A stretch of 64,000 nt of DNA from Ditylenchus dipsaci (GCA_004194705.1 SADC01000261.1:1-64000), one strand, 5' to 3'. Counted from the first letter of the stretch, positions 21,753-32,734 are shown. The notes: generated from the letters alone by a model not told the origin. A program made the numbers and translations.

Positions 21753-23919
21753 TCAGCGCATATGGCCCAGCATCGCAGTCGGATTCTCGATGTATTGCTG
21801 AAAACAACAATTACAAAAAGTTCTTGACGTCTCACTCATCTTACCTTGAGCAAATTGCTGAACCTGGCCATAGTCTAAAACAAAGGCTCCTAATAACGCC
21901 AGAATTTTCAATAAAGATTAGCTCACAGCTCATCAACGACACGGTGATCAGCGGCAAAAGAGATGTTGACAATCTTCTTGGCTACGACATTGCCCTCATC
22001 GTTGAATCTTGGAAGCTTCTGCACCCGACCCAATGCTGAAATACAAACGACAAAAAGTTTAAACCTTAGGCAATCGAAGATATGCCGTACCTGCAATAGC
22101 GACCTGAGGAGCGAAGATGACTGGACTCACATATGTTCCACCTCCAATCTGAAACAGGAAGAATGAGTACAAAGCATCCAAAGAGAAAAGCTGCTTACAG
22201 CGCCAACATTTGAGATAGAAAAAGTTCCATCTGTTAGGTCCTCTTTCGAAAGTTTCTCTGCGTTTGCCAAGCTTCATGAGACGGTCCAAATCAAGAGCGA
22301 TTTCCCAAATAGACTTGAGATTGCAATTCTTCACATTTGGAACAACGAGACCTATAAATATATCATTATATTTTGCTAGACTCTCAATAAATTCACCTCC
22401 AGGCGTGTCCATGGCTAGAGAAATGTTATGAGCACTCTAAAAACCGCAAAAGAAGGGACATTAACGCCATATTTGAGAAGCAGAAATACCTTGTAAATCA
22501 AATTCTCCATTTTGTCATCCACAGAGGAATTCACTATTGGGAACTGGAGAAGAGCAAGAGAAGTGGCTTTTATGATCAGCGGCTAAATTAATGAGGTCAA
22601 GAAGCAAAAAAATCTCAAGAATACAACACCTACCATGTAGCTGAATTTGATACCGTGCTCCTTGCCAACAGCGTTTAGAACGTCGCGGGTCTCAATCAGT
22701 TTGTCCATGGAATACTAAATAGAGCCAAAAATAAGTGGATCGTGACTTTATGGTAGGTGACTTTATAATAGAGATAACCTCGTCGTCGAAGCCGAAATGA
22801 GGTATCTTGAAAAAAGCAATGTGGGTATAATTTCACGGATATCTAGGAAGTTCCATACCTTTAAGGACTCTGTCATTGATTTGATCATAGCTCTTGAGTA
22901 GCCACGAATAGGAACAATTCTGTCTCCGCTTTGCTTGCCACGGCCTGAAAGATAGTTAGTCACGTTTACAGAGACAGATAGACTTACTGATGAAGATGCC
23001 CTAGTAGTTACTTGAAGTGCCTCACTGTCTGAATGCTGCCCTAGGTATTTCAGAACATCTTCCTTTAGCAGTCGACCATCCTTGCCTGTGCCCTCGATTT
23101 TCGAAGCATCCAAATTGCTCTCACGAATCATTTTGCGAACAGCTGGAGCAGCCAATAGTTTTTCATTGTTGGTGGAATGGCTGGAAGAAGTCGCAGCAGC
23201 AGGCTGACCTGGAAAAAAAAGTTATTAATGTGAGATTATCCGGCCTGAAAAACAAACCAGTGTGTTCTTTTTCAGACGGTTCCGGAATGGAAGATGAGCT
23301 CGTATTTTCAGTTTCATCCTCTTTCTGATTTGTCTCAATGTCAATGAGCGGAATGACCAACCTAAAGCAAAAAGTATAAGGTTTAGCCATTGAAACCGAG
23401 AGATAAGATTACCTTGGCAATTTCGTCAATCTCATAGTACCTAAAAAGATGAGAATCAACAAACTCAGCCCTAGGTACTTACAGTTTTCTAATAGTGCCT
23501 TCATATCGAGAAGTGATAGTGACTGAGGCTTTATCGCTTTGAACCAGGCATATTCATCGAACTCACTGACTTTGTCGCCACCTAGACTAAGTCCGTGAGA
23601 ATTTAACACCGAAAACTGACTTAAACGCACCAACCTTGACATGCCAGTCCTGGAATCATTAGGATGACTCAATTATCAATAGATTTTAAAATATCGTCTA
23701 TGTTACCTTGACCTGAACCTCTGCTATACCTTCCCAATGTCTGAGCTTGAACTGTACGATCTGATCAAGGAAGCCTAAAAAGTACGAATAGTGGATATAG
23801 GCAGTGTACTAGCAATAGCTTTAAAACGTACTTGAGAAGTGAATAGGCCTCAACAGCTTGGGTGACACGCATTGACGATTAAGCAGAACACAGCAACGAC
23901 CAAAGCGCAGGAAACTCAT
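21753..23919 (-). CDS. DBT: Branched-chain alpha-keto acid dehydrogenase E2 (lipoamide acyltransferase), 17 exons
   Basis: Mitochondrial E2 core enzyme that transfers branched acyl groups from its lipoyl arm to CoA. Domains in order: Arg-rich presequence (MSFLRFGRCC); lipoyl domain with DWHVK and CLVQSDKASVTITSRYEG; peripheral-subunit-binding domain (LLAAPAVRKMIRESNLDASK, then GTGKDGRLLKEDVLKYL); catalytic domain from DRIVPIRGYSRAM and IPHFGFDDE through GLVVPNVKNC to the active-site motif FAADHRVVD. It ends TMARFSNLLKQYIENPTAML. Exons: 23919-23832, 23774-23707, 23649-23631, 23581-23483, 23440-23413, 23361-23258, 23208-22988, 22944-22859, 22805-22779, 22714-22634, 22582-22490, 22436-22397, 22351-22199, 22148-22091, 22035-21927, 21874-21845, 21797-21753. 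Family sequence is out of frame around 23731-23745, between about 23550 and 23355, and between about 22262 and 21930. Each pair of shifts restores the frame. Start chosen as the first ATG, which gives a presequence-like N-terminus. Confidence 0.92.
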
Positions 23920-24190
23920 CTTTCTCTTCTACAAAAATTATTTGATTAATTATGTAACACTAACTTCACACAAGTAGAAGTCTATAAAGAAGAATTAAAA
24001 TCAAAATATTCTCCGTAAAAACCCCAATTATAAATTCGGAAAAGAGACTGCATTGGCAAACAATTGGTTGGCGTGGTTTCAAACTTGAAAAAATAACAAT
24101 GATAGAGTGGCAGTCAAGTATTAGATAAAAGAACACAAAGCGACAACAAAATCGGCGACTTCATGGAAGATGCCCTTACTGGGTAAAAAG
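23920..24190. other. DBT upstream region and probable transposon edge
   Basis: No core promoter element is recognisable. From about 24165 the sequence (GATGCCCTTACTGGGTA) resembles the outer end of the AAAGTTGCACATTTTCGA element whose other end is near 30690. Confidence 0.35.
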
Positions 24191-24900
24191 TAGGGTTGCG
24201 CGCGTTCGTTTAATTTGGCCTAAGCCATTTACCGTTTAGGTCCCGTTTATCATATCCGTTTATCGTTTACGTTTAATGAAAATGACCCGTTTAAACGGTC
24301 GTTTAATCCGTTTAATTTGTTATTTTCCATACTTAAGTGTTCAACCACATAGAAACATCATTCTTAGACAATTTTATTGACAAACAGAAACGCTCAATAA
24401 ACAGAAGAGTAAATGAAACGTAACACACACTCAAACCACGTATTTACAAAACATCGAATTAACGAAAAATCTAACATAACGAACCTTTATTCGATGCCTA
24501 TTTGTTCAGCGATTTGGGAAAATGACTCATAGTCCACCCTCGACCTAACGAGACCCCAACTTAACGAGAATTTTTTACGGTCTTCAGTAGGTTGGCCTAC
24601 CCGCAATTTCCCGCCGCACCTCAAAAAGCGGGGAGAGGCCAACCTAGTCTTCAGAGATTTCGTTAAGATGAAGTTTAAATATACTAGTCATCTCCGGATT
24701 CTTCGTCATCTGATTTTTTCTTGCTCAACTTCCTATTCATCAGGCTCTGTGGAAGGCACAAATTTAAACTTTTTAGGTGCCATTATCTAAGAAAGGCGAT
24801 ATTAAAAAGGACAAAACCAACCATTATAACAATGATGGCTAGAATAAGAATCTTCTATAAGAATAGAAGAGTGGCCTTGCCACTAAAACCGAAAAGAATA

Positions 24901-25136
24901 CCGTATTTTTCTCTAATTACTTACCCGGGTTATTTTTTTCGTTCCTCCAAAATCGGAAAATCTCGAGATTTTGGGGTTCTTAACCCAATTCTTAAAAGTG
25001 GGACCGGTAGAGCTCGCAATAGTTGAGAAAGCGCAATAAACAGCTTTGCAAAAAAATTTCTGTGGGCTGAGATATAGGTGTTCAAAGTTGAGGGGGTGAG
25101 TTATTAGAGCAGGGTGAATTATTAGAGGAAATACGG
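24901..25136. mobile_element. TA-flanked MITE with CCGTATTTTTCTCTAATTA ends
   Basis: TA at 24899-24900 and 25137-25138. The interior matches the copy at 10449 (CTCGAGATTTTGGGG, AAACAGCTTTGCAAAA). It lies inside the 2.9-kb hAT-like element and is therefore probably younger. Confidence 0.8.
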
Positions 25137-25844
25137 TAAATCCGATAGTGCAGAAATGGATTGTATTGAGATGAAACATATATTTTATGAAAATTAATAT
25201 TTAAGATTTGTTCATTAGCAGACTCGTTTATTGTTTAATCCGTTTAACTCGAACGGGTGCAGGTCAATTCATCGATGCAACAGTCACCGACAATAAAAAT
25301 TTATCGATGCAAAACTCATCGCTGCAAAACTCATCGCCAACAAAACTCATCGCCAAAAGAAACTCATCGCTTGCAAAACTCATCGCCGGCAAAACTCATC
25401 GATGGCAAAACTCATCGCCAAAAGCAACTTATCGCTTGCAAAACTCATCGACACTTGTATTTTGTCGATTGTTCGTTTATCGACACTTATATTTCGCCGA
25501 TTGCCTATTCATCGACACTTGTGTTTCGTCGATAGTTTCATTTCTTGATTCATACAATGCTGTCCTTGTAGATCACTTTTTCTTCTTTTTTAACTGTTTT
25601 ATAACTATGCTCTTGGAGAAGTTGAATAATTTATTATGTGTTGTTATCTTGTCTATTATCGAGTCAAGTGAATAAAATGGAGTGTGTCTTTTTATATGTT
25701 TTATGGTTTTTAGAGAAGTATGAGATACTAGGGTCTGCAGGCGCCTATCGACGCCTATATTGTTTGGGAACATTAGTGTTTCGGATACTATCTCCGTTGT
25801 TCGGGTAGAACATTCACCCTACCTATCAACCCACCCACTCTATC

Positions 25845-26055
25845 TCGCCTACCCTCGCCTATCCTCGCCTATCCTCACCTATTCTGGCCTATCCTCGCTT
25901 ACCCTTGCCTACTATCACCTATCCTCGCCTATCCTCGGCCTATCCTCGCCTATCTTCGCCTACCCTGGCCTACCTTGCCTTCACCGCTTATCCTCGCTTA
26001 TCCTCGCCTACCCTTGCCTATCCTCGCTTATCCTCGCCTACCCTCGCCTATTTCG
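25845..26055. repeat. Decamer tandem array CTCGCCTATC
   Basis: About 20 units of 10 bases (variants CTCGCCTACC, CTCGCTTATC) inside the foldback loop. Confidence 0.85.
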
Positions 26056-26190
26056 CATATATAACGTACACCAGACCTCGTCCCAGGGTGTACGTTATAT
26101 CAAAAATTGACTGTAATGATTCTACCTGGACACTTGACTATCCTATCTGGCTACCTACCCACCTTAACTGCCATTTAGCTACCCTACCTG

Positions 26191-26525
26191 GTAGAAAAGT
26201 TGGCTTGAACACAAGAAACCACTTTAAACCAGGCTTAATCCACCATCTCCAATTTGGAAGGCAGAGAGGAATATTTTTTAGAAGCAACTTAAATTTTAAT
26301 TGTTTGTGCTTAAAAGAAAGCGGTGATGTTGTTACTTGACGGTCAGCAGATATATCTGGCAGAAAAGTGGGCTTGAACACGAAAATCCACCTTAAATACA
26401 GGCTAAAATCAACCATCACCGATTTGGAGGCAAGGAAAATTTTTTTCAGAAACAAATTTGATTTACGCATTTGTGCTTAAAAGATAGCTAAGATGTTGAA
26501 CTTGAGGGTTCCGGAAAGATATCAG
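26191..26525. repeat. Two 170-base direct tandem copies
   Basis: The units start AGAAAAGTTGGCTTGAACAC (26192) and AGAAAAGTGGGCTTGAACAC (26361). They stay alignable to the shared TTTGTGCTTAAAAGA block near their ends. No coding content is recognised. Confidence 0.8.
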
Positions 26526-26902
26526 ACAAAACACTGCAAAAAGTGGCTAAAAATTAGGTTGTAAAACAATAATTTATAAAAAGTGTGACGGACACAAAAG
26601 AGCAAAGAACGATAAGACAAAAGTGTCGATGAACAGATAATCGACGAAATATAAATGTCGATGAATAGACAATCGACAAAATATAAGTATCGGTGAATAA
26701 ATAATCGACGAATTAAAGGCATCGATGAGTTGAGCTGGCGATGAGTTTTGGAAGCGATAAGTTTCTTTTGGCGATGAGTTTTGTTGGCGATGAGTTTTGC
26801 ATCGATAAATTTTATTGTCGATGACTGTTGCATCGATGAATTGACCTGCACCCCTCGAACCCATTTATCGTTTCGTTTAATTTCTCTTAAAAAACCGCTT
26901 AA

Positions 26903-27066
26903 AGGGCATGCTCGCGCCGATGCAATAATTCTTGCAATTCAGATTCGCGGGTACCAGGCACGCCAGAGATTTGAATTTCAAAATCGATTTTAAAATTCAA
27001 ATCACTGGCGTGCCTGGTACCCGCGAATTTGAATTGCAAGAATTATTGCATCGGCGCGAGCATGCC
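26903..27066. repeat. Near-perfect 164-base palindrome
   Basis: GGGCATGCTCGCGCCGATGC through CAAATCACTGGCGTGCCTGG and back, with arms of about 75 bases, almost no mismatch and a loop of about 14 bases. The end word GGGCATGC is shared with the palindrome at 37046. Confidence 0.85.
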
Positions 27067-27199
27067 CATTTAATCGTTTAAACGAACGGTCCTTTGAACG
27101 AACGCGCGCAACCCTAGTAAAAAGTTGCACATTTTCGATAACGCAATACTGTCAATATTGAATTGTCTTGAGAAGATACCTTAGGATGGTTATGGATGA

Positions 27200-27870
27200 A
27201 AATTCCGCCGCAAAAAATTCCGCCAACATAAATTCGGACAATACTTTTTCTCCGCCTAATTTACTTCTTTTTCCGCCTAATTTACTCTTTTTTCCGCCTA
27301 ATTTGATTCTCGACACGAAATCAACCATTTTAAAAATTTTTTGTGTGAAATTCAGGGGTGGGCAAAGACCAGATGGCTGAGACCCACTCCGGAATGGCCA
27401 AAAGACCAAAATTTTTTTTTTGGGGGTTTGCTAAAGGGGGAGTAAACTTTTGAGAAAAATCGATTGAGCGGATCAGATTTCGGGTCCGATCGCTTAATCG
27501 CTCAGAATTCCAGGTTACGGTGGTTTCGAGTGCATCAGGGTGGAGTTGTGGGCGATTAAGCCGATCGGACCCGAAATCTGATCCGCTCAATCGATTTTTC
27601 TCAAAAAATTCACTCCCCCTTTAGTAACACCCCCAAAAAACCAATAATTTTGGCCTTTTGCCATTCCGGAGTGGTCTCCAGCCATCTGGTCTTTGCCACC
27701 CCTGAATTCACACAAAATTTTTTTAAAAATGTTGATTTGTCGAGAATCAAAATGAGGCGGAAAAAAGAGTAAATTAGGCATAAAAAAAGTAAATTAGGCG
27801 GAGAAAAAGTATTGTCCCATAAATTCCGCCGCATAAATTCCGCCAACATAAATTCCGCCACATACATTTC
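27200..27870. repeat. 670-base palindrome with GGCGGAAAAAAGAGTAAATTA words
   Basis: The left arm 27200-27510 is mirrored at 27558-27870. It includes ATTCCGCCAACATAAATTC outer words, CCGCCTAATTTAC arrays and the central GATCGGACCCGAAATCTGAT stem. Open frames on either strand only cross the arms. Confidence 0.85.
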
Positions 27871-28327
27871 ACGAAAAAATTTCAAACTCACTGTCGATTT
27901 GTCCTTCTGTTCGGGTGAATTATATTGTTGAATTGTTAGCCTCGACTTTTTTCTTTTGTTAGAAAGATTTTGTGTTTCTGCTCTATTTTGTTTTTTCTGA
28001 ATTCGCAATGGAAATCAAAACAAACAAAGGAAATTCTATGCCGCTTTGTGACGCGTTCCTGATGTGCAAGGACAAGCCCTCCATTGTAGCCAAGGCATAA
28101 AGCCTCCTCCCTGAAATTTTTTATTTCCTTATAAAAACACTATATATGTCTAAAACGGTGTAGGTAAAAATCTTATATTGATATACGGACCAGAATGAGT
28201 GGGGCACAAATACGGAAGCCCAAATGAGCAGTAATTCAAAATCGGACTTTGAAGATGAGGTTCTAATTTGAAATAAAATTCGTAGACTTCTCTTAGAGAA
28301 ATGAAAATCAAATATTGCGACAAGACT

Positions 28328-28665
28328 TTAAAAATTACCGTCAATGAACCAGCGATTATTCTCCATCAGGAATTCCAGTCCGCGATCAGAAGCAAAGATG
28401 GGAATCACTGGCTTGTTTGGCTCGAGCCCTTGCGAATCATATAGAAGGAAGCAGCCACCTCGAGTTGTCGTTTTGAAGTCATTGCCCAGCACCATGTCCA
28501 ACAAATTCTTATCCACATCAACTGCTCCTTTCGTTTGCGGACATTCGCGACCTAATATCATTTCGATAAAATAAAAAGGATAACCCTTTTTGTTACCAGT
28601 CTCTTGATGTTAATGTCCTTTGGCATTGTACCGATCTCTTGCTCGCTTATCCCATCTTGGCACTT
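28328..28665 (-). pseudogene. MULE-type transposase fragment
   Basis: The exon at about 28551-28328 reads RECPQTKGAVDVDKNLLDMV, then KTTTRGGCFLLYDS and NRWFIDGNF. This is the segment leading into the MULE transposase core of metazoan Mutator-like elements, where the Asp of the [WF]-DG motif is the first catalytic residue. A shorter upstream exon, about 28665-28597 (QDGISEQEIGTMPKDINIKR), fits the same frame apart from a one-base phase problem at the junction. The rest of the catalytic domain is absent: downstream sequence is the palindrome ending at 27870. It is a remnant and cannot encode active transposase. Confidence 0.65.
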
Positions 28666-28679
28666 ATTGGGTTGAGGGG

Positions 28680-29342
28680 CGGGTTTTTCACTTATATAAA
28701 AATAGTGTTTAAATGACTCCTAAGTAATTTTTATATGCTTAAAACGATAAAAAAGTTATTTTCTGACATTTTTCCACAGAAAAATGGATTTTAGAAAAAA
28801 AATTTTTTTTGACTAAAATTCGACTTTTTGCCTTGGTCCCCCAAGGCAATCCAACCTGAAAGGGTACCTGGATACACAAAAAGATGGAATTTGAACATAG
28901 TTTTGTTGACTGGGGCCTACCGCGTAAAGAACTCTGGTATGCATACATTTTTATGCATCCAGAGTCACTTTCGAGTGATTTGCGTCTAAGGTATGTGGGT
29001 GCGCATCTCAACCCCAAGCAACCAAGCCCCCTGCGCCCCCGAAGGGGCGCAGGGGGCTTGGTTGGTTAGAGATGCGCGCACTCACTTACCTTAGACATAA
29101 TCCGAGAAGACTCTTGAACAAAAATGCATTTAGAGACTGTTTTTGCCCAGCTCCAGTGACCAAAACATGATAAAACAGGTAAAAAGTCAAAATTTAAAAA
29201 GTGTCCTAAACTCGATTTTTATTGACCAGAAGTTAAAAATAATGTCTTTTTTGAACTTCTGAGGCCATTTAGGTCGATATAAGGTGTTTGGAAACACTTT
29301 TAAAAAAAAGTTGATTTGGGGGGGTAAATCCAAGTAGGGTCA
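28680..29342. mobile_element. Family B foldback, copy 2
   Basis: Contains the TTTTTGCCTTGG blocks, CTGGGGCCTACCGC, the conserved hairpin core (28980-29100) and a right terminus GGTAAATCCAAGTAGGGTC with a G run. It is arranged as mirror image to copy 3 at 29891-30605, making a still larger palindrome. Confidence 0.75.
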
Positions 29343-29619
29343 AATTTTCAAATCACAACTCATTTCTAGATTGCGTAAGGATAATTCACTTATCCTTCAA
29401 TTCGCTCATCTTCAAAAGAGATAGGGCGGAGGTATATGTGTTAATGCATTATTTTAGATTTTTGGTATGTAAGTGATTCCAAGATATGCTGTAAGGACTC
29501 TTTTTCTCTGTGAGTGGTAAACTAGATTCTTTTGATGGTTTATACCTTATCTGATTTTTTGAGTCAAATAAATTGAGTGAAAAGGGTCCGAAAGGTAGAA
29601 AATTGAAAACCGATAAAAG

Positions 29620-29850
29620 ACCGATAAAATAGATAAAACCGATAAAACACCGATAAAATTTTTAAAATGGTGATTTCGTGTCGAGAATCAAAAATTAGGC
29701 GGAAAAAAGAGTAAATAGGCGGAAAAAGAAGTAAATTAGGCGGAGAAAAAAGTGTTTAGGCGGAAAAAAAATTAGGCGGAGAAAAAAGTGTTTTAGGCGG
29801 AAAAAGAAGTTAATTAGGCGGAGAAAAAAGTATTGTCCATATTGATAGGG
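29620..29850. repeat. Word arrays AAAACCGATAAA and TTAGGCGGAAAAA
   Basis: Five AAAACCGATAAA-like units at about 29605-29665 and eight TAGGCGGA(A/G)AAA units at 29693-29835. The second word also builds the arms of the palindrome at 27200-27870. Confidence 0.8.
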
Positions 29851-29890
29851 CAAAATTGTTTGTTGAATGGAAATTCTAATTTTAAGAAAT

Positions 29891-30605
29891 TTTTGGCGCT
29901 ACTTGGATATACCCCCCCAAAAATCAACTTTTTCAAAGTGTTTCCAAACACCCTATATCGACCTAAAATCGCCTCAGAAGCTCAAAAAAGACATTATTTT
30001 GAGTTCTGGTCAATAAAAAACTGAGTTTGGGACCACCCAAAATCACTCATTTTGACCATTTTAAAGGGATTAGGTCTGTATTTGGGTGGAAATGACCAAA
30101 AAGGTGCCAATATCTAACAAAAAGGAAGATGTTGAACATAGTTTTATTGACTGGGGCCTACCGCATAAATAAACTCTGGTATGCATACATTTTACATGCA
30201 TCCAGAGTCCCTTTCGAGTGATTTGCGTCTAAGGTATGTGGGTGTGCGCATCTCAACCCAAGCAACCAAGCCCCTGCGCCCCCAAAGGGGTCGCAGGGGC
30301 TTGGTTGGTTAGAGATGCGCGCACTCACTTACCTTAGACACAATTCCGAGCTAGACTCTTGATTAAAAATGCATAAAGAGACTCTTTTTGCCCAGCTCCA
30401 GTGACCAAACGGGGTAAAATACCTTAATACAAGGAAATTTGCCTTGGTCCCCCAAGGCAAAAAGTCAAAATTTTTTTTTCCAAAAATACCATTTTTTGTG
30501 TGGAAAAATGTTAGAAATTGACTTCTTATCGTTTTAAGCATATAAATATTACTTAGGAGTCGTTTAAACACTGTTTAAAATAAGTGAAAAACCCGCCCCA
30601 TCTAA
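29891..30605. mobile_element. Family B foldback, copy 3
   Basis: The left terminus GGCGCTACTTGGATATACCC is followed by a C run. The hairpin core is at 30225-30343 and the TTGCCTTGGTCCCCCAAGGC block near 30442. The right half mirrors 28680-28860. Confidence 0.75.
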
Positions 30606-31015
30606 AATTTATCCATAACCCTTAGGATATTGACAATATGGCATTGTCGAAAATGTGCAACTTTTACTCCATAAGGTATTATCTTGTACAGTTGTCATTT
30701 TTACAATTGTAAATTTCACATTCATCTATCGATTTGTTAGTTGTTTTAATGAATGTGTAGTGTTTCTTTTTTCCAGTTGTCCTGTGAAAAATCAAAAAGT
30801 CGCGTTCTCAGGTTTTGTAAAGGTCCAGTATATTTTAAAGGTGTCCATTCATCCACGTTTAGCTTTTCATAATGCTTTTTCGACCCTTGAGATTTATTAT
30901 TCATCTTCGCAACTAGCACCCTAATCCAAGTGTCAATTTATTGCTTCATTCACAGAATAATACAATAATTTAAATGCAACTTGAGATTAATGCTTTAGTG
31001 TTTTATTTCCGTCAA

Positions 31016-31790
31016 TCATTTCCAGCCTTCTGGAATAGGCAATTCCCATACTTGATGACCATTCTCCTGCAATTTTAATAATAATCATCTAACCTAGTTT
31101 CGTGAATTTAAATCACCTGTCCACCATCATGTTTCCCATCTAATTGCCTCCACCAGCAGGTCCAATTTCCTCAACTCCACTTTTCTTTTACCTTCAGTAG
31201 TGATGCCGCCACCAGATTTCACTGGCACATTGGTTCTGGAGCACCTGGTGGTTTGCCTAGCTGGTCATAGTCTTCTCTTCCCCCTCCTCTCCGTCCCAGC
31301 CTTTGCCAACAGCTGGAGGGAATTGTCGGTCTGTGCCCATTCACAGCTGTGAATTCAGGTTCCTGGCAGGCACTACTTCTGGAGCTGGAGTCACTAATAG
31401 AGGATCAACCACTGGAGCAGGGGATGATGATCTGGGAGGTGGCTGGACTATTGGACGGCGTGGCTGGAACATGCCTCCGAGGTTGTTGAGTAGAGCAGAC
31501 AGAGACCCAGAGAGTCTAACGATTGATGGGCTGGTTGCCTAACTGAAACATGGTGAATAAATGATTGTATGAGTGCATCAAAAAGAGTTCCACATTCAAA
31601 AAACTGCCTAGGTTGAGGCCCTGTCCTTGCTGAAGACCCAGTGGGAATCCACCCACCCTTTCACCACCCAACATGACACCGTTGCCGGCTGCAATGGGAA
31701 ATTAATTTTGATATTGTTACATCGAAATAATTACCTACTTCTAGCTCCAAACACTCCGGGCCCTATTGTGGCTTGCAGAGATCGATCTCC
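31016..31790 (-). CDS. Unrecognised Gly/Pro-rich protein, 3' part
   Basis: Minus-strand exons read RDRSLQATIGPGVFGAR (about 31790-31743), GNGVMLGGERVGGFPLGLQQ (about 31690-31612), SALLNNLGGMFQPRRPIVQ with a following PPPRSSSPAPVVDP (about 31500-31345), NVPVKSGGGITTE (about 31235-31192), SGVEEIGPAGGGN (about 31178-31140) and finally ENGHQVWELPIPEGWK with stop at 31016-31018. The final intron (about 31120-31071) has clean GT and AG sites. AATAAA follows at 31002-31007. The frame between the middle exons does not join cleanly, and a TAG interrupts one block, so indels or missed exons are likely. No domain is recognisable; low-complexity Gly/Pro composition could belong to many families. Confidence 0.45.
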
Positions 31791-31899
31791 TGAAAAATAT
31801 AGTTAATTGCATTGAAATACACAATACTTTTCTGAGTAGTGTTAGGTCAAAAAAAAATAGAAGTAATTTTGCATGCACTGTTCTCTTCACAGGAACTCG

Positions 31900-32170
31900 G
31901 GTTCGAGTTTAAATAGGGTAAGATCAAGTTTAAATAGGGTAATGTTAAAGTTTAAATAGGATTCAAAGTCAATTTAAAGTTTAAGATGGCCTAATTTAAA
32001 CTATGACCTAACCTGGAAAAGTGAATAATGGGTAAAGTTAAGTTTATTTAAAGTTTATTTAAACATTGACCTTACCCAATTCAAACTTACAATGTCCAGT
32101 CAAATTTTCCCTTAAAATTTAAACTTTAAATTGGGTAAGGTCTTACTTTAAATTAAGTGAAGTTTGACTT
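31900..32170. repeat. GTTTAAATAGGGTAA word array, both orientations
   Basis: Repeats of AGTTTAAATAGGGTAA at 31905-31960 are mirrored by TTTAAACTTTAAATTGGGTAA-like words at 32040-32150. The same word builds 36585-36830. Confidence 0.7.
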
Positions 32171-32412
32171 TATCTAAATGGCCATTGCCACCTGTTTTCA
32201 ATTGTCTCCCGCCAATTCAAATTTTATGCCTAATCATTCAACTTTTGTACGGATTTTTCAGCTCGTTTCTAACAAAACAAGGCCTAGAATTTAATTTTAG
32301 GTATAGTTTTGATAGAAACCAAGTGAAAAATCAGTACAGAAGTTCAATGATTCAGAAAAAAATTGAATTGGCGGGGGACAACCGTTGTCGAGACGGCAAT
32401 GGCCCTTTAAGC
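32163..32412. repeat. Palindrome with TTCTGTACGGATTTTTC-type core
   Basis: The arms around ATTCAACTTTTGTACGGATT and GAAACCAAGTGAAAAATCAG mirror each other. It is the same family as the two palindromes at 37046-37517. Confidence 0.75.
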
Positions 32413-32734
32413 TTTATTTAAGGTTTAACACCCACTTTTTACTTTTTCGCATATATTCATGTGAATATGCATTTTTATCATGTTTGTGATCGCTTTTGTG
32501 CTGTGCGATATAAGTTTAGGTAGGATATAGTGTTTGGCAGTGTCCATAGTTGGGGTCAATATTTTTGTTGTTATCTTCAACAATTATTACCTTCAACACT
32601 TTTTCGTTCAATATTTTATTGGCCCCAATGTTTACCTACAACATTTTGAAGCCAAAAATGTCTGTTGACCCCTTTATTGAAATATTGCCTCTGCCCCTTA
32701 AAATAATTTTTTATTTTTCAGAATTGCTTTATTA

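Larger units (their letters stand above)
25255..26853. mobile_element. Foldback with GCAAAACTCATCGCC word arrays
   Basis: The ends GGGTGCAGGTCAATTCATCG and their complement (to 26853) are flanked by CTCGAAC at 25248-25254 and 26854-26860. The arms at 25258-25545 and 26600-26850 contain mirrored arrays of AAACTCATCG words and of TCGACACTTGTATTTCGTCG words. The loop holds a decamer array, a small ACGTACACC palindrome near 26060-26102 and a 170-base tandem duplication. Open frames here translate repeats. Confidence 0.8.
24191..27116. mobile_element. 2.9-kb hAT-like element, GTAAAAAG duplication, carrying nested insertions
   Basis: The left end TAGGGTTGCGCGCGTTCGTT and right end AACGAACGCGCGCAACCCTA are a long terminal inverted repeat of the hAT type. 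They are flanked by GTAAAAAG at 24183-24190 and 27117-27124. TTTAAACG-rich words lie inside each end. The interior has no transposase and consists of later insertions: 24901-25136, 25255-26853 and 26903-27066. Confidence 0.85.
27125..30690. mobile_element. MULE-related composite with AAAGTTGCACATTTTCGA ends
   Basis: TTGCACATTTTCGATAACGC at 27125 is mirrored at 30640-30663. The left terminus continues beyond the hAT insertion to about 24165, matching a right terminus that continues to about 30690. Inside are a MULE-type transposase remnant (28328-28665), a 670-base palindrome and two family B elements. Mutator-like identity rests on the transposase; the 9-base duplication was not found. Confidence 0.55.

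Noticed and set aside
21753..23919. Calling DBT a pseudogene because of its frame changes
   Set aside because: Exon structure, splice sites and almost every residue are conserved, the shifts cancel in pairs, and DUS1 shows similar isolated indels. Assembly error fits better.
25208..25675. 155-residue ORF as a gene
   Set aside because: It translates the AAACTCATCG word array in the foldback arm. The mirrored arm gives an equivalent ORF on the other strand.
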